A stretch of DNA of 64,000 bases from Pteria penguin (GCA_035048485.1 CM068585.1:2039001-2103000), one strand, 5' to 3'. Positions 36,556 through 49,355 are shown, numbered from the stretch's first letter. Made by a program: numbers and translations. The notes: generated by a model from the sequence alone, not told the origin.

Positions 36556-36990
36556 CCGGGTCAATAGCTCGGGGGCATATTGTTCTTGTTTGTCTGCTGT
36601 CAATTTTAACCTTCGTCGTAACTTTTGAACCATGAGAGATATAAACTTCATATTTGGCATGTATACTCCGCTAATAAAGCCCTTTCAAATTACATCAAGG
36701 TCATTTACATCGTGACCTTGACCGTGATCTTTGACCACATTGACGTACATTTCAAATTTGCCTGATTTGGACTTTTTGGACTAGCCGCCGAGACATTAGT
36801 GTTTCACAAGCACATATTGTTTAACAATACCATGAGAAAGTGACTCCTTCCCAAAGGCTGACATGAAGTCCTCCTGAAGTTTTTTGGGAGTCAACCCTTC
36901 TTACATAGATACAAAATCACTGCTTTAACTTCAATTTTCTCCATTGATGGCATGACTAACCCTTCAACGTTTAGCATCCCTTGCGGATTC
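36545..36990. repeat. Decayed interspersed repeat ('tatgccccgg' type)
   Basis: Begins with a short palindromic region ('tgccccgggtc', 'gctcgggggca'), then 'aacttttgaaccatgagaga', 'cttcatatttggcatgtata' and 'gtgaccttgaccgtga'. The same phrases start the repeat near 31369. Family not identified; no coding capacity. Confidence 0.5.
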
Positions 36991-37639
36991 CTTGTATAAC
37001 CTAAAGCTTTGAAAAATTTCTCTCTATCACAAACGTTTTCTCCTCCTCTAATTTATTTATGTGTGTCTCATTGTGGGAAACTCGCATCGTCTCGAGAATT
37101 TATTGTACCTTATTTTTTGTCGGAAGCTATCATAGTTATTAAAAAAGTTAATATATGACATATTCTACGGCTTTCTCTGCACTTTTTAAAATTCGTCTTG
37201 AAACATGAGTGTTTGTTTTCCTCAATCCAGGTTTTGTTGAGAGATTAAATATGTTGTTGCTATGACGATCCAGTAAGTACAGACTGGAAAGAAATCGATT
37301 TCAATAAGGCAGTGATTACACATTTTATGGGGTTAACATTTACGTATCTCTCATTCGAGTCATTGTCCCCTTTGATCTTATTAGATTTTGCCGACGCGCC
37401 GTTATTTACAGGCTAAATATATATCCTACATACATACCCAATATCAGAAAGAAACACTACAGTTATCAAGCTTGTCCTGGATACTGATACCTGGTATTCA
37501 CGGATCTCGATGGTGCCATAGTGAAGTGGACATCACTGGATAGTCGGTTTGTCAGCTTTTTGTTTGCCACTTAGATTAATCTACATGGCGTGAATCGCGT
37601 TAAACCAATTTCCTGGACGGGACTCGAGTGTACTGAATG
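36991..37639. other. STIM intron 1, no feature recognised
   Basis: AT-rich sequence without supported exons or repeats. Confidence 0.45.
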
Positions 37640-37752
37640 TCAACGTCCTAACTATAGCCGGTATCCCAATACCAGAGTAGACAAAAACAAAAGCTGTAGC
37701 CGGTATCCCAATAGCTGAGTAGACAAAGACCGTGGCTATAGCCGGTATCTAT
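37640..37752. repeat. Short tandem repeat, 2.5 copies of about 48 bp
   Basis: Three occurrences of 'tagccggtatc' followed by 'ccaatagctgagtagacaaa'-like sequence. Confidence 0.85.
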
Positions 37753-38739
37753 GTAGATGGATTACGTGCTTTGTGGAAGGAATCAACGCCACGTTGAGAT
37801 CCGAATTGGCGATTATCACTCAACCACAATCCCCATCAATCTCAAAAATTTTCCCTCAGAATTCTTATTGTCTCAGCCACTATCACATGTACATCTTCAA
37901 CAGATTGGTAGAATGCCCGTAACTTTTCCGGATCTGATGGGAAAAGGTTCATGGTTTCTTCAATACTAAGGAAATTTTCCTACCTACCATTAATATGAAA
38001 TAACATTTGATGATGGTTTCTCTACGGTTTTGGTCATCTTTAGATTTGTTGAACACATTTTTCGTGTAGAGTGTTTGTAATTTCTTTTTAAGAAGTTTGT
38101 GAATGAACATATTGTGATCAGGTGAGCGAAAGAGGCCAATTTTCACTTGCAGTTTCTTTATGGTAATTTAGGTATACTTAAAAGATCTTATTGCTATACA
38201 TAATTTTCATTGTTTATTTCGTTTCTGGATCTCATTTCTTCGTGTATACTGTGTACTCTTTACCAGTATTCCGATATCGTAAGTAATATGGAAAGCTTAT
38301 AAATGGCCTATCAGTCGTCCACTCCATTTCTTTTCATTGAGATCCATGAGATGAAATATTATCTAAATCGTAAATATTCCTCCGAGACTTTTTATCACTG
38401 ATATTTGAGTCTGAATTTGATTAGTCCTAGACGTGATTTTGGTTTAGTTGTAGACGTGACTTTTGATTGAAGACCTAGGAAAGAGACATAGGTGTTTTTG
38501 ATTGAGGACCTAGGAAAGAGACATAGTTCTTTTTCGATACTTATCTGTAATCATGTTTGCGCTTTTCTTCCACATGAAACAGCAGATTGGTCCAATGGTC
38601 ATTTAATTGTCCTTGCTTTTGTTTTTTGGGGTTTTTTTAATAATTTATTTAGTTAGTTAATTATTTATTTGTGTGTGTGTTTTTATCTGGGACCCAGGTA
38701 TGATCCCTGCTGGTGGTTAGGATTTTTATAGTGTGATTG
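37753..38739. other. STIM intron 1, no gene; one small duplication
   Basis: Mostly single-copy-looking. 'gaagacctaggaaagagaca' and its near copy lie side by side at about 38465-38525. The open frame at 37757-37969 shows no motif I recognise. Confidence 0.45.
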
Positions 38740-39590
38740 ATCGCCTACTGCCTCACTATCTGCCCTAGGGATGAGTCCGTGTAAACTGAGGCTTCTTCTT
38801 CTGCCTACCTATCCGTCCTATGGATGAGACATTGTAAACCGAGGCTTCGTCTTCTGCCTCTCTGTCTGTCCTAAGGATGAGTCGGTGTAAACAGAGACTT
38901 CGTTTTCTGCTTCACTATCTGTCTTATGGATGAGACAATGTAAGCCGAGGCTTCGTCTTCTGCCTCAGGGATGAGACATTGTAAACCGAGACTTCGTCTT
39001 CTGCCTCACTGTCTTTCCTATGGATAAGACAGTGTAAACCGAGACTTCGTCTTCTGCCTCACTATCTGTCCTATGGATGAGACATTGTAAACCTAGGCTT
39101 CGTCTTCTGCCTCACTATCTGTCCTAGGGATGAGACATGGTAAACCGAGGCTTCGTCTTCTGTCTCACTATCTGTCCTATGGATAAGACATTGTAAACCG
39201 AGACTTCGTCTTCTGCCTCCCTATCCGTCCTAGGGATGAAACATTGTAAAGCATGGCTTCGTCTTCTGCCTCACTATCTGTCTTATGGATGAGACAGGTT
39301 AAACCGAGGCTTCGTCTTCTGTCTCACTATCTGTCCTATGGATAAGACATTGTAAACCTAGGCTTCGTCTTCTGCCTCCCTATCCGTCCTAGGGATGAGT
39401 CCGTGTAAACTGAGGCTTCGTCTTCTGCCTCCCTATCCGTCCTATGGATGAAACATTGTAAACCGAGGCTTCGTCTTCTGCCTCTCTGTCTGTCCTATGG
39501 ATGAGACGGTGTAAACAGAGACTTCGTTTTCTGCTTCACTATCTGTCTTATGGATGAGACAGTTTAAACCGAGGTACCGTTTCACAGTAC
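38740..39590. repeat. 53-bp minisatellite derived from a SINE body
   Basis: About 16 units of 'tctgcctcactatctgtcct' plus 'atggatgagacattgtaaac' plus 'cgaggcttcgtct'. The core 'ggatgagacagt...aaaccgagg' matches the body of the (ATCA)-tailed SINE ('ggatgagtcagtaaaaaccg', 'aggccccg'). I infer that the array grew from a SINE fragment. A B-box-like 'ggtatgatccctgctgg' lies to its left at about 38697. Confidence 0.85.
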
Positions 39591-39699
39591 ATGTATATGT
39601 TCGTACGTAATAGATACCTCCCTCCTTAAGGTGGATTCGTAACAGGTAAAACTATGAGTCCATGAATCTGACAGGTGCCGCCACTCTGAGTGAAATCAT

Positions 39700-40170
39700 C
39701 CGGGATGGTGTACAACAGATCAACAAATCATCCGGGGTGATGTACAACAGATCAACAAATCATCCGAAGTGGGATACAACAGATCAACAAATCATTCGAG
39801 GGGAGGTACAACAGATTAAATCATCAGAGGTGAGGTACACCAGATCAACAAATCATCCGGGGTGGTGTACAACAGATCAGCAAATCATCCGAGGTGGGAT
39901 ACAACAGATCAACAAATCATTCGAGGTGAGGTACAACAGATTTACAAATCATCCGAGGTGAGGTAAAACAGATCTACAAATCATCCGGGGTGGTGTACAA
40001 CAGATCAGCAAATCAAATGGAGCGATATACGACAAATCAACAAATCATCCGGGTGGGGTACACCAGATCAACAAATCATTCGGGGTAGGGTACACCAGAT
40101 GGACAAATCATTCGGGATGGGTTACACCAGATCGACAAGTCATCCGGTGTAGTGTACAACAGATAAACAA
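39700..40170. repeat. 32-bp minisatellite, about 14 units
   Basis: Units of 'acaacagatcaacaaatcat' plus 'ccggggtggtgt', becoming diverged to the right ('ggtacaccagatcgacaagt'). Confidence 0.92.
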
Positions 40171-40234
40171 ATCTTCCACATGTTATAGAGTTATGTAATA
40201 ATGTGATTTTAATGAATTTTTGTTTACCAGTCAG

Positions 40235-40605
40235 GCAAGGTGTGAAAATGGTTGTCTACAAAAGGTTAATTGTCCCCTGTCCAGCTCGGGTTTGATCTCC
40301 GATCAGGTAAGGTGTACCAGCGAGTTTCTTAAAGGTAACCTGTCCCCTGTCCAGCTCGGGCTTGATCTCCGGTCAGGTAGGGTGTACCAGCGAGTTTCCT
40401 GAAGGCAGCATCTCCCCCGTAAAGCTTGGGTTTGATCTCTGGTCAGGTAAGGTGTACCAGCGAGTTTCCTAAAGGTAACCTTTCACTTGTCCAGCTCGCG
40501 TTCTTTTTCTTGTCGGGCAAGTTGTGTTAGTGTGTCTACAGAAGGTAACCTGTCTCCCGTTCACGTTCGATCTCCGGTCTGGTAAGGTGCATTGAAGTCC
40601 CCACA
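40235..40605. repeat. 70-bp minisatellite, about 5 units
   Basis: Units carry 'aggtaacctgtcccctgtcc', 'agctcgggtttgatctccgg' and 'tcaggtaaggtgtaccagcg'. The segment 'cgggtttgatctcc' in each unit resembles a tRNA/SINE B-box. Confidence 0.88.
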
Positions 40606-41067
40606 GAAGGTCGATGACCGTCTCTTTGGTGTCCTCCTCTCCTAAACTGTAGCCGTCAGCATTTATATAAAATAATATTGAACTCATTAAAGCTACTCTA
40701 AATTCATTCCATGTTTTAAAAGATTTAATTAGCAAAACACGACGAGAGTTCAAAATGAGTTCCTAGGAAATACCGTACAGTAATGAATATTTTATGACAA
40801 TAAATCAAATACATCCCGTCATCCGTTTGGAAGCTTAGAATTATATAAAAATTTGTCGTTTGTGTACAGAGTTTTCTATTTTATTATGTATTTTGTTTGT
40901 TTGAAGAGGTTGTGTTTCATAACAAACGAGACAATACACAAGTAATATGTCAAGTGATGTCCGGTTCAATACAGGTGTGCAAGGAAAACTTCCGAGAAAG
41001 GACACTGACTATTGAATTTACTCTTGAATGTACAAAATACTCGTCTTGGGAAACCATTGCTGCTTAA
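40606..41067. other. STIM intron 1, no feature recognised
   Basis: AT-rich single-copy-looking sequence. Confidence 0.45.
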
Positions 41068-42670
41068 GGTGTGTTCTATCGTCCGTTCATCTGTCTAAGG
41101 TGTTCTCTATCGTCCCTTCATCTAAGGTGTTCTATCGTCCGTTCATCTGTCTACGGTGTATTATATCGTCCGTTCATCTGTCTACGGTGTGTTCTATCGT
41201 CCGTTCATCTATCCAAGGTGTTTTCTATCGTCCCTTCATCTAAGGTGTTCTTTCGTCCGTTCATCTGTCTACGGTGTGTTCTATCGTCCGTTCATCTATC
41301 CAAGGTGTTCTCTATCGTCCCTTCATCTAAGGTGTTCTATCGTCCGTTCATCTGTCTGAGGTGTGTTCTACCGTCCGTTCATCTGTCTGAGATGTGTTCT
41401 ATCGTCTGTTTATTTATATATATCGTATATCGTCCATTCATCTGTCTACGGTGTATTATATCGTCCGTTCATCTGTCTACGGTGTGTTCTATCGTCCGTT
41501 CATCTATCCAAGGTGTTTTCTATCGTCCCTTCATCTAAGGTGTTCTATCGTCCGTTCATCTGTCTGATGTGTGTTCTACCGTCCGTTCATCTGTCTGAGA
41601 TGTGTTCTATCGTCTGTTTATTTAAGGTGTGTTCTTTCAACCGGTCATCTGTCTGAGGTGTGTTCTATCGTCCGGTCATCTGTCTAAGATTTTTTCATCG
41701 TCCGTTCATCTGTCTAAGGTGTTTTATCGTCCGTTCATCTAAGGTGTGTTCTACCGTCCGTTCATCTGTCTAAGATGTGTTCTATCGTCTGTTCATCTGT
41801 CTAAGATGTGTTCTATCGTCCGTTCATCTCTCTGAGGTGTGTTCTATCGTCCATTCATCTCTCTGAGGTGTGTTCTGTCTCTCTGAGGTGTGTTCTATCG
41901 TCCGTTCATCTCTCTGAGGTGTGTTCTATCGTCCGTTCATCTGTCAAAGGTGTGTTCTATCGTCCGGTCATCTGTCTAATGTATCCTATCGTCCGTTGAT
42001 CTGTCTATGGTGTTGTATCGTCCGTTCATCTGTCTAATGTGTCCTATTGTCCGTTCATCTGTCTATGGTGTGTTCTATCGTCCGTTCATCTGTCTAATGT
42101 GTTCTATCGTCCGTTCATCTGTCTAATGTGTTCTATCGTCCGTTCATCTGTCTAATGTGTCCTATTGTCCTTTGATCTGTCTATGGTGTTGTATCGTCCG
42201 TTCATCTGTGTATGGTGTTGTATCGTCCGTTCATCTGTCTATGGTGTTGTATCGTTCATTCATCTGTCTATGGTGTTCTATCGTCCGTTCATCTGTCTAA
42301 TGTGTTGTATCGTCCGTTCATCTGTCTAATGTGTCCTATTGTCCGTTCATCTGTCTATGGTGTGTTCTATCGTCCGTTCATCTGTCTAATGTGTCCTATC
42401 GTTCATTCATCTGTCTATGGTGTTCTATTGTCCGTTCATCTGTCTAATGTGTTCTATCGTCCGTTCATCTGTCTATGGTGTTGTATCGTCCGTTCATCTG
42501 TCTAATGTGTCTTATTGTCCGTTCATCTGTCTATGGTGTGTTGTATCGTCCGGTCATCTGTCTAATGAGTCCTATCGTTCATTCATCTGTCTATGGTGTG
42601 TTCTATCGTCCGTTCATCTGTCTAATGTGTCCTATCGTCCGTTCATCTGTCTATGGTGTTCTATCGTCCA
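41068..42670. repeat. Long 20-31-bp minisatellite array
   Basis: More than 50 units of 'tgttctatcgtccgttcatc' plus 'tgtctaaggtg', with length variants. The left half is dominated by 'ctaaggtg'/'ctgaggtg' forms and the right half by alternating 'ctaatgtg' and 'ctatggtg' forms, so two sub-arrays expanded separately. It generates overlapping open frames that are not genes. Confidence 0.93.
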
Positions 42671-43320
42671 ATGCTTCCATGGTCTGATCACAGAAGATTT
42701 TATTTCTATCAGACGCTTCAATATTATTGAACCTCTTCCCATGGTATGAGATACATTTCAGAATTATTTTCTAGTGGTCTAGTTTGCCCTAATTCAGTTT
42801 CATAAGATTACTCGGGGTGATTTGGTTGAGCCTTACCAAATATTTTCCATTCCCGTGGCTCTTATCTTATGCCCCGTCTTGGAAAATGATCATAAATGTT
42901 CAAAAGCGGGAATTAGATAAAATTTATTCAAAAGTCTTTGATTTAGGTGTTTTATCTGGAGGTGATGTCGTCTGTTCCTAGTTTAGCAGAACTTGAGATT
43001 CATCTCTTTGCTATAGAGACATCTTTCCCAGAGGATGTAAGTTTAATGCTGGTGAAAAGAGTTTTATATCTTTTTTGCGCTAAAAACCACGCCTCATCTT
43101 TTCCTTGTTAGGAAAGTAGCCGCGCCTAGTTTCCTTTTTACGAAAGTCCCTCGGGTGTTATCGTTGATGTTTAGAAATATGGGGGGTGTATTGTTTTGGG
43201 GGGTTATTTTTTATTGTTTTTTTTTAAGTGAAAATTTGTTTCTATTTTTATTTTTAGGAATCTCAGTATTTAAAATAGAATTATGTGCTGATATTGTTTC
43301 TTAGTACAAAATTATTATCC
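42671..43320. other. STIM intron 1, no feature recognised
   Basis: AT-rich sequence without repeats or exons that I can support. Confidence 0.45.
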
Positions 43321-43330
43321 AACATGCCAT

Positions 43331-43617
43331 TCAAGCCGGCGTGGCCTAGTGGTATCGCGCTGGACTCCTGATCGGGAGGCCGGGGTTCGATTACCGCTCT
43401 GGTCATGCCGGTGTCCTGTCTTTCGGATGAGTCAGTAAAAACCGAGGCCCCGTGTCGTGGTATGCATGGCACGTTAAAGACCCCTCACTGGCACTGCTTC
43501 GGGTGGGTCCGTTGCAAAGGTCAAAATTTGTATGCCCCGCATCAGGCAGATGCCGTCACCATATACGTGAAATATTCGTGGTGTGACGTTAAACAAAAAT
43601 CAATCAATCAATCAATC
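43331..43617 (+). mobile_element. Full-length tRNA-derived SINE, (ATCA)n-tailed, with 10-bp target-site duplication
   Basis: AACATGCCAT flanks it at 43321-43330 and 43618-43627. The order is: tRNA-like head 'gccggcgtggcctagtggta' with B-box 'gggttcgattaccgc'; body 'cggatgagtcagtaaaaacc' and 'gcatggcacgttaaagaccc'; then 'cttcgggtgggtccgttgca', 'gcagatgccgtcaccatata', 'gtggtgtgacgttaaacaaa'; and a tail of (ATCA)n. It is the best reference copy in the window for dissecting the copies at 3135, 6576, 21598 and 58372. The open frames on both strands here are not genes. Confidence 0.95.
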
Positions 43618-43627
43618 AACATGCCAT

Positions 43628-44209
43628 GCTAATGGAGTTTGAAAGCGAATTTGCTATCTTAATATACAGTCGGCCGAGGCCGATTGCAATCATGAGCTAA
43701 TTTTGACTGTGGTACGAGGCCTTAGATTCCTTTGCTATATCCATAAAACATAATGTCAGTATAGCACCATGGAACAAGTTCAATAAACAAGTAGTTTCGA
43801 TAAAATTTTCCTAGAAACTGTTTTAAGGTATAATACCGCATCGCCAAGAAGCAGTACTAAGTTTCTTATTTACAATAAATAAGATTTGACCTGCAAGTCA
43901 CAGAATGACCACCACCTTAATAGTAAGATCAATCAGTGACCACCACCTTAATAGTAAGATCAATCATCAGTGACTAGGAGGCTTTGAAATACATTATTAC
44001 ATATATCGGTTGTAAGTAATAGTCTTAAAATTAAAATCACTTGAAGCAGGTGTTATCATTATTTATTTAGATTCCTATGTTTATTGTGATAAGTAAAGTC
44101 ATTAGTACATTACATTTAGAAGCATACTCCCTAAAACCACTGAACTGTCTCTTTGAAAGAGTTTAAATTTCATTTTATTTTTCATTTATCCAAAACATAA
44201 AAATCTGAT
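43628..44209. other. STIM intron 1, no gene; one small duplication
   Basis: Single-copy-looking, except that 'gaccaccaccttaatagtaa' plus 'gatcaatca' occurs twice at about 43907-43967. Confidence 0.5.
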
Positions 44210-44990
44210 CAATGAAAGATTGTTGCCGGACTGGCGGCGACATCAGGCGGTCATGCTTCAGTGTCACTCTTCATGGAGTACTCATTTTATACGCCTGCTG
44301 CTGCATAAAAATTTGGGGGTATTATGCTTTACCGCTGTTGTCCGTCTGTCCGTCAGTCCCACCTATCTTGTCTTTGCAACTCCTCCTTATTCCTGGAAGG
44401 AGGGGTTGATGAAACTTGGTGCAATAAAAAAATCACCATGTGAAGATGTGCATATTGGAAGGGTAATGCTGTCAAAAAAGTACGGGAGTTATGATCCTTG
44501 GATTTAGATTTTCGTGAAATACCTTTTCTTCGCAACTACTCCAAAACCCCTTGGACCTAAAACAGTTACAAGGGTAATGATCTTTAGTTTTCTTAGATTT
44601 TTCTTTGCAAATTATCATGTCTTTGCAACTCCTTTGGGGGATTTTGATGAAACGTAGTTCAAAGGAAAATCACATTATGAAGATGTGCATATTGAACAGG
44701 ATTTTTTGGATGCGCGAAGAAGATCAAATAACCTACAAACAATTGAAGAAGAATTATTTCACTAATATCAAAAGTAATCTTGACTATATTTACCAAAATC
44801 AGATTAGATATTTAATTCTACTTTGTATGACCCCTATGATAACAAGATGCGGGCGTGTCATGTACCGATTTAGCGGTGCTCTATTTTCTATTTTTGATGT
44901 TTTGACCTCCTGGGATAGCAATGTTTAGATGATCAGATTATTTCGTTGCATTGATTAATCTTTGGGATGTTAAATGATTCCCTATAGTAT
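44210..44990. repeat. Decayed interspersed repeat
   Basis: Contains 'gttgtccgtctgtccgtcag', 'tctttgcaactcctcc' twice, and 'aaaatcacattatgaagatg'-like phrases in two diverged copies (near 44430 and 44670). The open frames at 44220-44928 lie inside it and have no recognisable domain. Confidence 0.55.
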
Positions 44991-44999
44991 CACTATCAC

Positions 45000-45965
45000 A
45001 TTGCGTTTTTATACGGGACGTATTATGTTATGGCGCTGTCCGTCCGTCCGTTTGTCCGTCCGTCTGTCCGGGGTCATGTTTTCCGGACTTTTTTGGACGT
45101 CTTTCAAGATATTGCGATGAAATTTAGTATATAGCTTTATTTCAAGCGGCGTCAGCACCAGTTCTAGTTTCGTTAAGGTTGACCTACTTTTGACAGAGTT
45201 ATTGTCCTTGGACTTAAAATTTTCAACATTTTTTTCAGAAATTCATTTAGAATCTACTTTTTGACAAAACATTATGAAATTTATCATGAAACAAGTAAAA
45301 TGTACCAACTATCACATATCTTACGGGTTTTGATATCTTTCTCTTCATTTTTGAGAAATTTATCATTTTAGTAGGGGGGTGACCATATGTCCTAGGTCAT
45401 GTTTTCCATACTTTTTCTTGGCCGTCTTTCAAGATATTGAGTTGAAATTTAGTATACAGCTTTATTCCAAGCAGCGTCAGTACCAGTTCGAGTTTTGTTA
45501 CGATTGACCTACTTTTGACGGATTTATGGCCCTTGCACTTAGAAATTTCAAGATTTTGTTTTGAAAATTCATTAAAAATCTAATTTTTGTAAAAACATTA
45601 TGAAATTTACCATGAAACAAGTAAAATGTACCAACTTCCACATATTTTACAGGTATTGATATCTTTTTTTTCATTTTTGAGAAATTTATAATTTTAGGAG
45701 GGGGGGGGGGGGAGGTGTTAGAGGGGGACTAGTTCTAAAAAATTTCAAGGTTTTTTTTGCAGGTCAAGTTCCAAGATGGGTTGGATAGGACCATTTCTGC
45801 AGAAGTTATTGCCCTTGGACTTATTCCTATGATAAAATGCTATGAAACGCAATTAACTTCAGTAAACGTCAGATGTTTTTCATGAAAATCATGCCAAATG
45901 CGAATTGATCCTGTCCGAATTAAGCGACGGGCGTATTATGCCACGCTAGGCGTTGCTCTTGTTTA
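45000..45965. repeat. Decayed interspersed repeat with internal tandem duplication
   Basis: Starts 'acgggacgtattatgttatg', then 'gtccgtccgtttgtccgtcc'. Two copies of about 330 bp follow, near 45072 and 45400, each with 'ggtcatgttttcc', 'tctttcaagatattg', 'gttgacctacttttgac' and 'catgaaacaagtaaaatgta'. It ends 'gacgggcgtattatgccacg'. No open frame of note. Confidence 0.65.
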
Positions 45966-46837
45966 AATTATATTCATGTTTTCCAGGCCTTGGGATGTTT
46001 TAATGAAATCTGATTCAATAAGTATCACTTTTAAATGTATTTTCATTCAATTAAATGGAGGTATAACAAATAGTAACTGTTGTTAAGATTTTATGAAACA
46101 GATGACTAGGAGGACACTCATGCAGATTTCTTTGTCTTCGGGTTCGGCATATTAGCTGTTGTCCTCGATCTCTGTCTACAATTGTATACTGTTACATTCG
46201 AAGTGCAGGAAACGGACGAGGGAGACAGACAATGACATTGGACGTAACATTGTTTTGCATCGACCGTGACAGTTGGTCATAATAGATATGCGTGTTTCGC
46301 ACACCTGCCGAGAGTGCTTTACGATCTTAGTGGTCAAGTGGTCACTGTATCCGTGACAAGCAGATTCCTTATTGCCTGTTATCTGATATATGTCCCGGGG
46401 TATAAACAAGAACCAACCCAGGTGATCAAATCCCATTTGTAAAAATATACGCGTTATTACTGGTAAATGGATCATAGAGAAAGTGTGAAGACATGAAATG
46501 GAATTTTCTAAAATGTTTGTCGCCCAGATTCTCTGTCAAATTCTCCTTACCGTTACATTATGAAAGCGAGTTGAAGCGATATGTAAGCCCTCCACGTATT
46601 TACAGATCGACAGAGATATCTGACTAAACTTAAGTGTGATGACATTTTGTTTGTATTGTTGGTTACATTCAAAATTCGGTCAAATGTACGAACATTTAAA
46701 GAAGCTGTATTTTGTATGATTTATTACTTATCACTGAGTAAATATATATACCTATGTGAACGATGCAGAAGAGCTTTAGAAGAGTTATGGGACTTGATGT
46801 ATTTACATTGTAACGGTAAAATATGACTAGAAACATA
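45966..46837. other. STIM intron 1, no gene recognised
   Basis: The 99-codon open frame at 46176-46475 (minus) shows no motif I know and no matching splice signals, so I do not call it a gene. Confidence 0.45.
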
Positions 46838-46945
46838 AATATACTCTGTATATAGTATATGTACTATGCCATAAACATATTCTGTATATAGTATATGTAC
46901 TATGCCATAAACACATTCTGTATATAGTATATGTACTATGCCAAA
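46838..46945. repeat. 37-bp tandem repeat, 3 copies
   Basis: Three near-identical copies of 'actatgccataaacatattc' plus 'tgtatatagtatatgt'. Confidence 0.92.
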
Positions 46946-47219
46946 AATAACGGGGAAATCTCTCTCATTTGACACTGAAAATTGACCTTCTTTTGTCATG
47001 GGATGAGAGCCAAAGAGATGAGAGGTGACAGGGACCTTTATTTTGAATTCTCTCAGATTGAAAGACTAGAGAAAACTCTCCTACCTATCATCACGTGATC
47101 GTCACATGACACAGTGGTAGGTGTATACTTTTCACGTCCATCTACAGGTAATCGAACCGTCCATGTGTTTAGTAAAAGGTAAAGAAGTAAGCTCTATTTC
47201 TGGATCGAGATTGCATCAA

Positions 47220-49355
47220 GTAATTTGCCAGCATATAGCTGCTGTCTTCAATAATACGAGTATGGGATAGTGTAATTTGCCAGCATATAGCTTCTGTCTT
47301 CCATAATACGGGTATGGGATAGTGTAATTTGCCAGCATATAGCTTCTGTCTTCCATAATACGGGTATGGGATAGTGTAATTTGCCAGCATATAGCTTCTG
47401 TCTACAATAATATGGGTGATGGGGTAGTGTAATTTGGCAGCATATAGCTGCTGTCTACAATAATACGGGTATGGGATAGTGTAATTTGCCAGCATATAGC
47501 TTCTGTCTTCCATAATACGCGTATGGGATAGTGTAATTTGCCAGCATATAGCTTCTGTCTACAATAATATGGGTGATGGGGTAGTGTAATTTGGCAGCAT
47601 ATAGCTGCTGTCTATAATAATACGGGTATGGGGTAGTGTTATTTGGCAGCATATAGCTGCTGTCTACAATAATACGGGTATGGGGTAGTGTAATTTGGCA
47701 GCATATAGCTGCTGTCTACAATAATACGGGTATGGGGTAGTGTAATTTGGCAGCATATAGCTGCTGTCTACAATAATTCTGGTATGGGGTAGTGTAATTT
47801 GCCAGCATATAGCTGCTGTCTACAATAATACGGGTATGGGGTAGTGTAATTTGCCAGCATATAGCTGCTGTCTACAATAATACGGGTATGGGGTAGTGTA
47901 ATTTGCCAGCATATAGCTGCTGTCTACAATAATACGGGTATGGGGTAGTGTAATTTGGCAGCATATAGCTGCTGTCTACAATAATACGGGTATGGGATAG
48001 TGTAATTTGCCAGCATATAGCTGCTGTCTACAATAATACGGGTATGGGATAGTGTAATTTGCCAGCATATAGCTGCTGTCTACAATAATACGGGTATGGG
48101 ATAGTGTAATTTGCCAGCATATAGCTGCTGTCTACAATAATACGGGTATGGGGTAGTGTAATTTGGCAGCATATAGCTGCTGTCTACAATAATACGGGTA
48201 TGGGGTAGTGTAATTTGGCAGCATATAGCTGCTGTCTTCAATAATACGGGTATGGGGTAGTGTAATTTGGCAGCATATAGCTGCTGTCTACAATAATACG
48301 GGTATGGGGTAGTGTAATTTGCCAGCATATAGCTGCTGTCTACAATAATACGGGTATGGGGTAGTGTAATTTGCCAGCATATAGCTGCTGTCTACAATAA
48401 TACGGGTATGGGGTAGTGTAATTTGCCAGCATATAGCTGCTGTCTACAATAATACGGGTATGGGATAGTGTAATTTGGCAGCATATAGCTGCTGTCTACA
48501 ATAATACGGGTATGGGGTAGTGTAATTTGCCAGCATATAGCTGCTGTCTACAATAATACTGGTGTGGGATAGTGTAATTTGCCAGCATATAGCTGCTGTC
48601 TACAATAATACGGGTATGGAGTAGTGTAATTTGCCAGCATATAGCTGCTGTCTACAATAATACGGGTATGGGGTAGTGTAATTTGCCAGCATATAGCTGC
48701 TGTCTACAATAATACGGGTATGGGATAGTGTAATTTGGCAGCATATAGCTGCTGTCAACAATAATACGGGTATGGGGTAGTGTAATTTGGCAGCATATAG
48801 CTGCTGTCTTCAATAATACGGGTATGGGGTAGTGTAATTTGCCAGCATATAGCTGCTGTCTACAATAATACGGGTATGGGATAGTGTAATTTGGCAGCAT
48901 ATAGCTGCTGTCTACAATAATACGGGTATGGGGTAGTGTAATTTGGCAGCATATAGCTGCTGTCTACAATAATACGGGTATGGGATAGTGTAATTTGCCA
49001 GCATATAGCTGCTGTCTACAATAATACGGGTATGGAGTAGTGTAATTTGCCAGCATATAGCTGCTGTCTACAATAATACGGGTATGGGGTAGTGTAATTT
49101 GCCAGCATATAGCTGCTGTCTACAATAATACGGGTATGGGATAGTGTAATTTGGCAGCATATAGCTGCTGTCTACAATAATACGGGTATGGGATAGTGTA
49201 ATTTGGCAGCATATAGCTGCTGTCTACAATAATACGGGTATGGGGTAGTGTAATTTGGCAGCATATAGCTGCTGTCTACAATAATACGGGTATGGGATAG
49301 TGTAATTTGGCAGCATATAGCTGCCGTCTACAATAATACGGGTATGGGGTAATGT
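47220..49355. repeat. 52-bp minisatellite array, about 41 units
   Basis: Units of 'gcatatagctgctgtctaca' plus 'ataatacgggtatggggtag' plus 'tgtaatttgcca'. Variants include ggca/gcca, ggat/gggt, and 'cttctgtcttcc' units at the left end. The variant pattern at 48080-48328 recurs at 48652-48900, 572 bp (exactly 11 units) away, which indicates an 11-unit block duplication. Repeated open frames on the minus strand are artefacts. Confidence 0.95.

Noticed and set aside
41071..42749. Open frames of about 100-155 codons with repeated RPFICL-like text
   Set aside because: Artefacts of the 'cgtccgttcatctgtct' minisatellite; several overlapping frames are open at once.
43331..43420. Possible functional tRNA gene
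   Set aside because: A- and B-box-like sequences are present, but there is no closing acceptor stem, and SINE body and (ATCA)n tail follow. The same applies to 3135, 21838 (minus), 24873 (minus), 36094 and 58372.
46176..46475. 99-codon minus-strand open frame
   Set aside because: No motif, no repeat relationship and no transcription signals that I can see; insufficient support for a gene.
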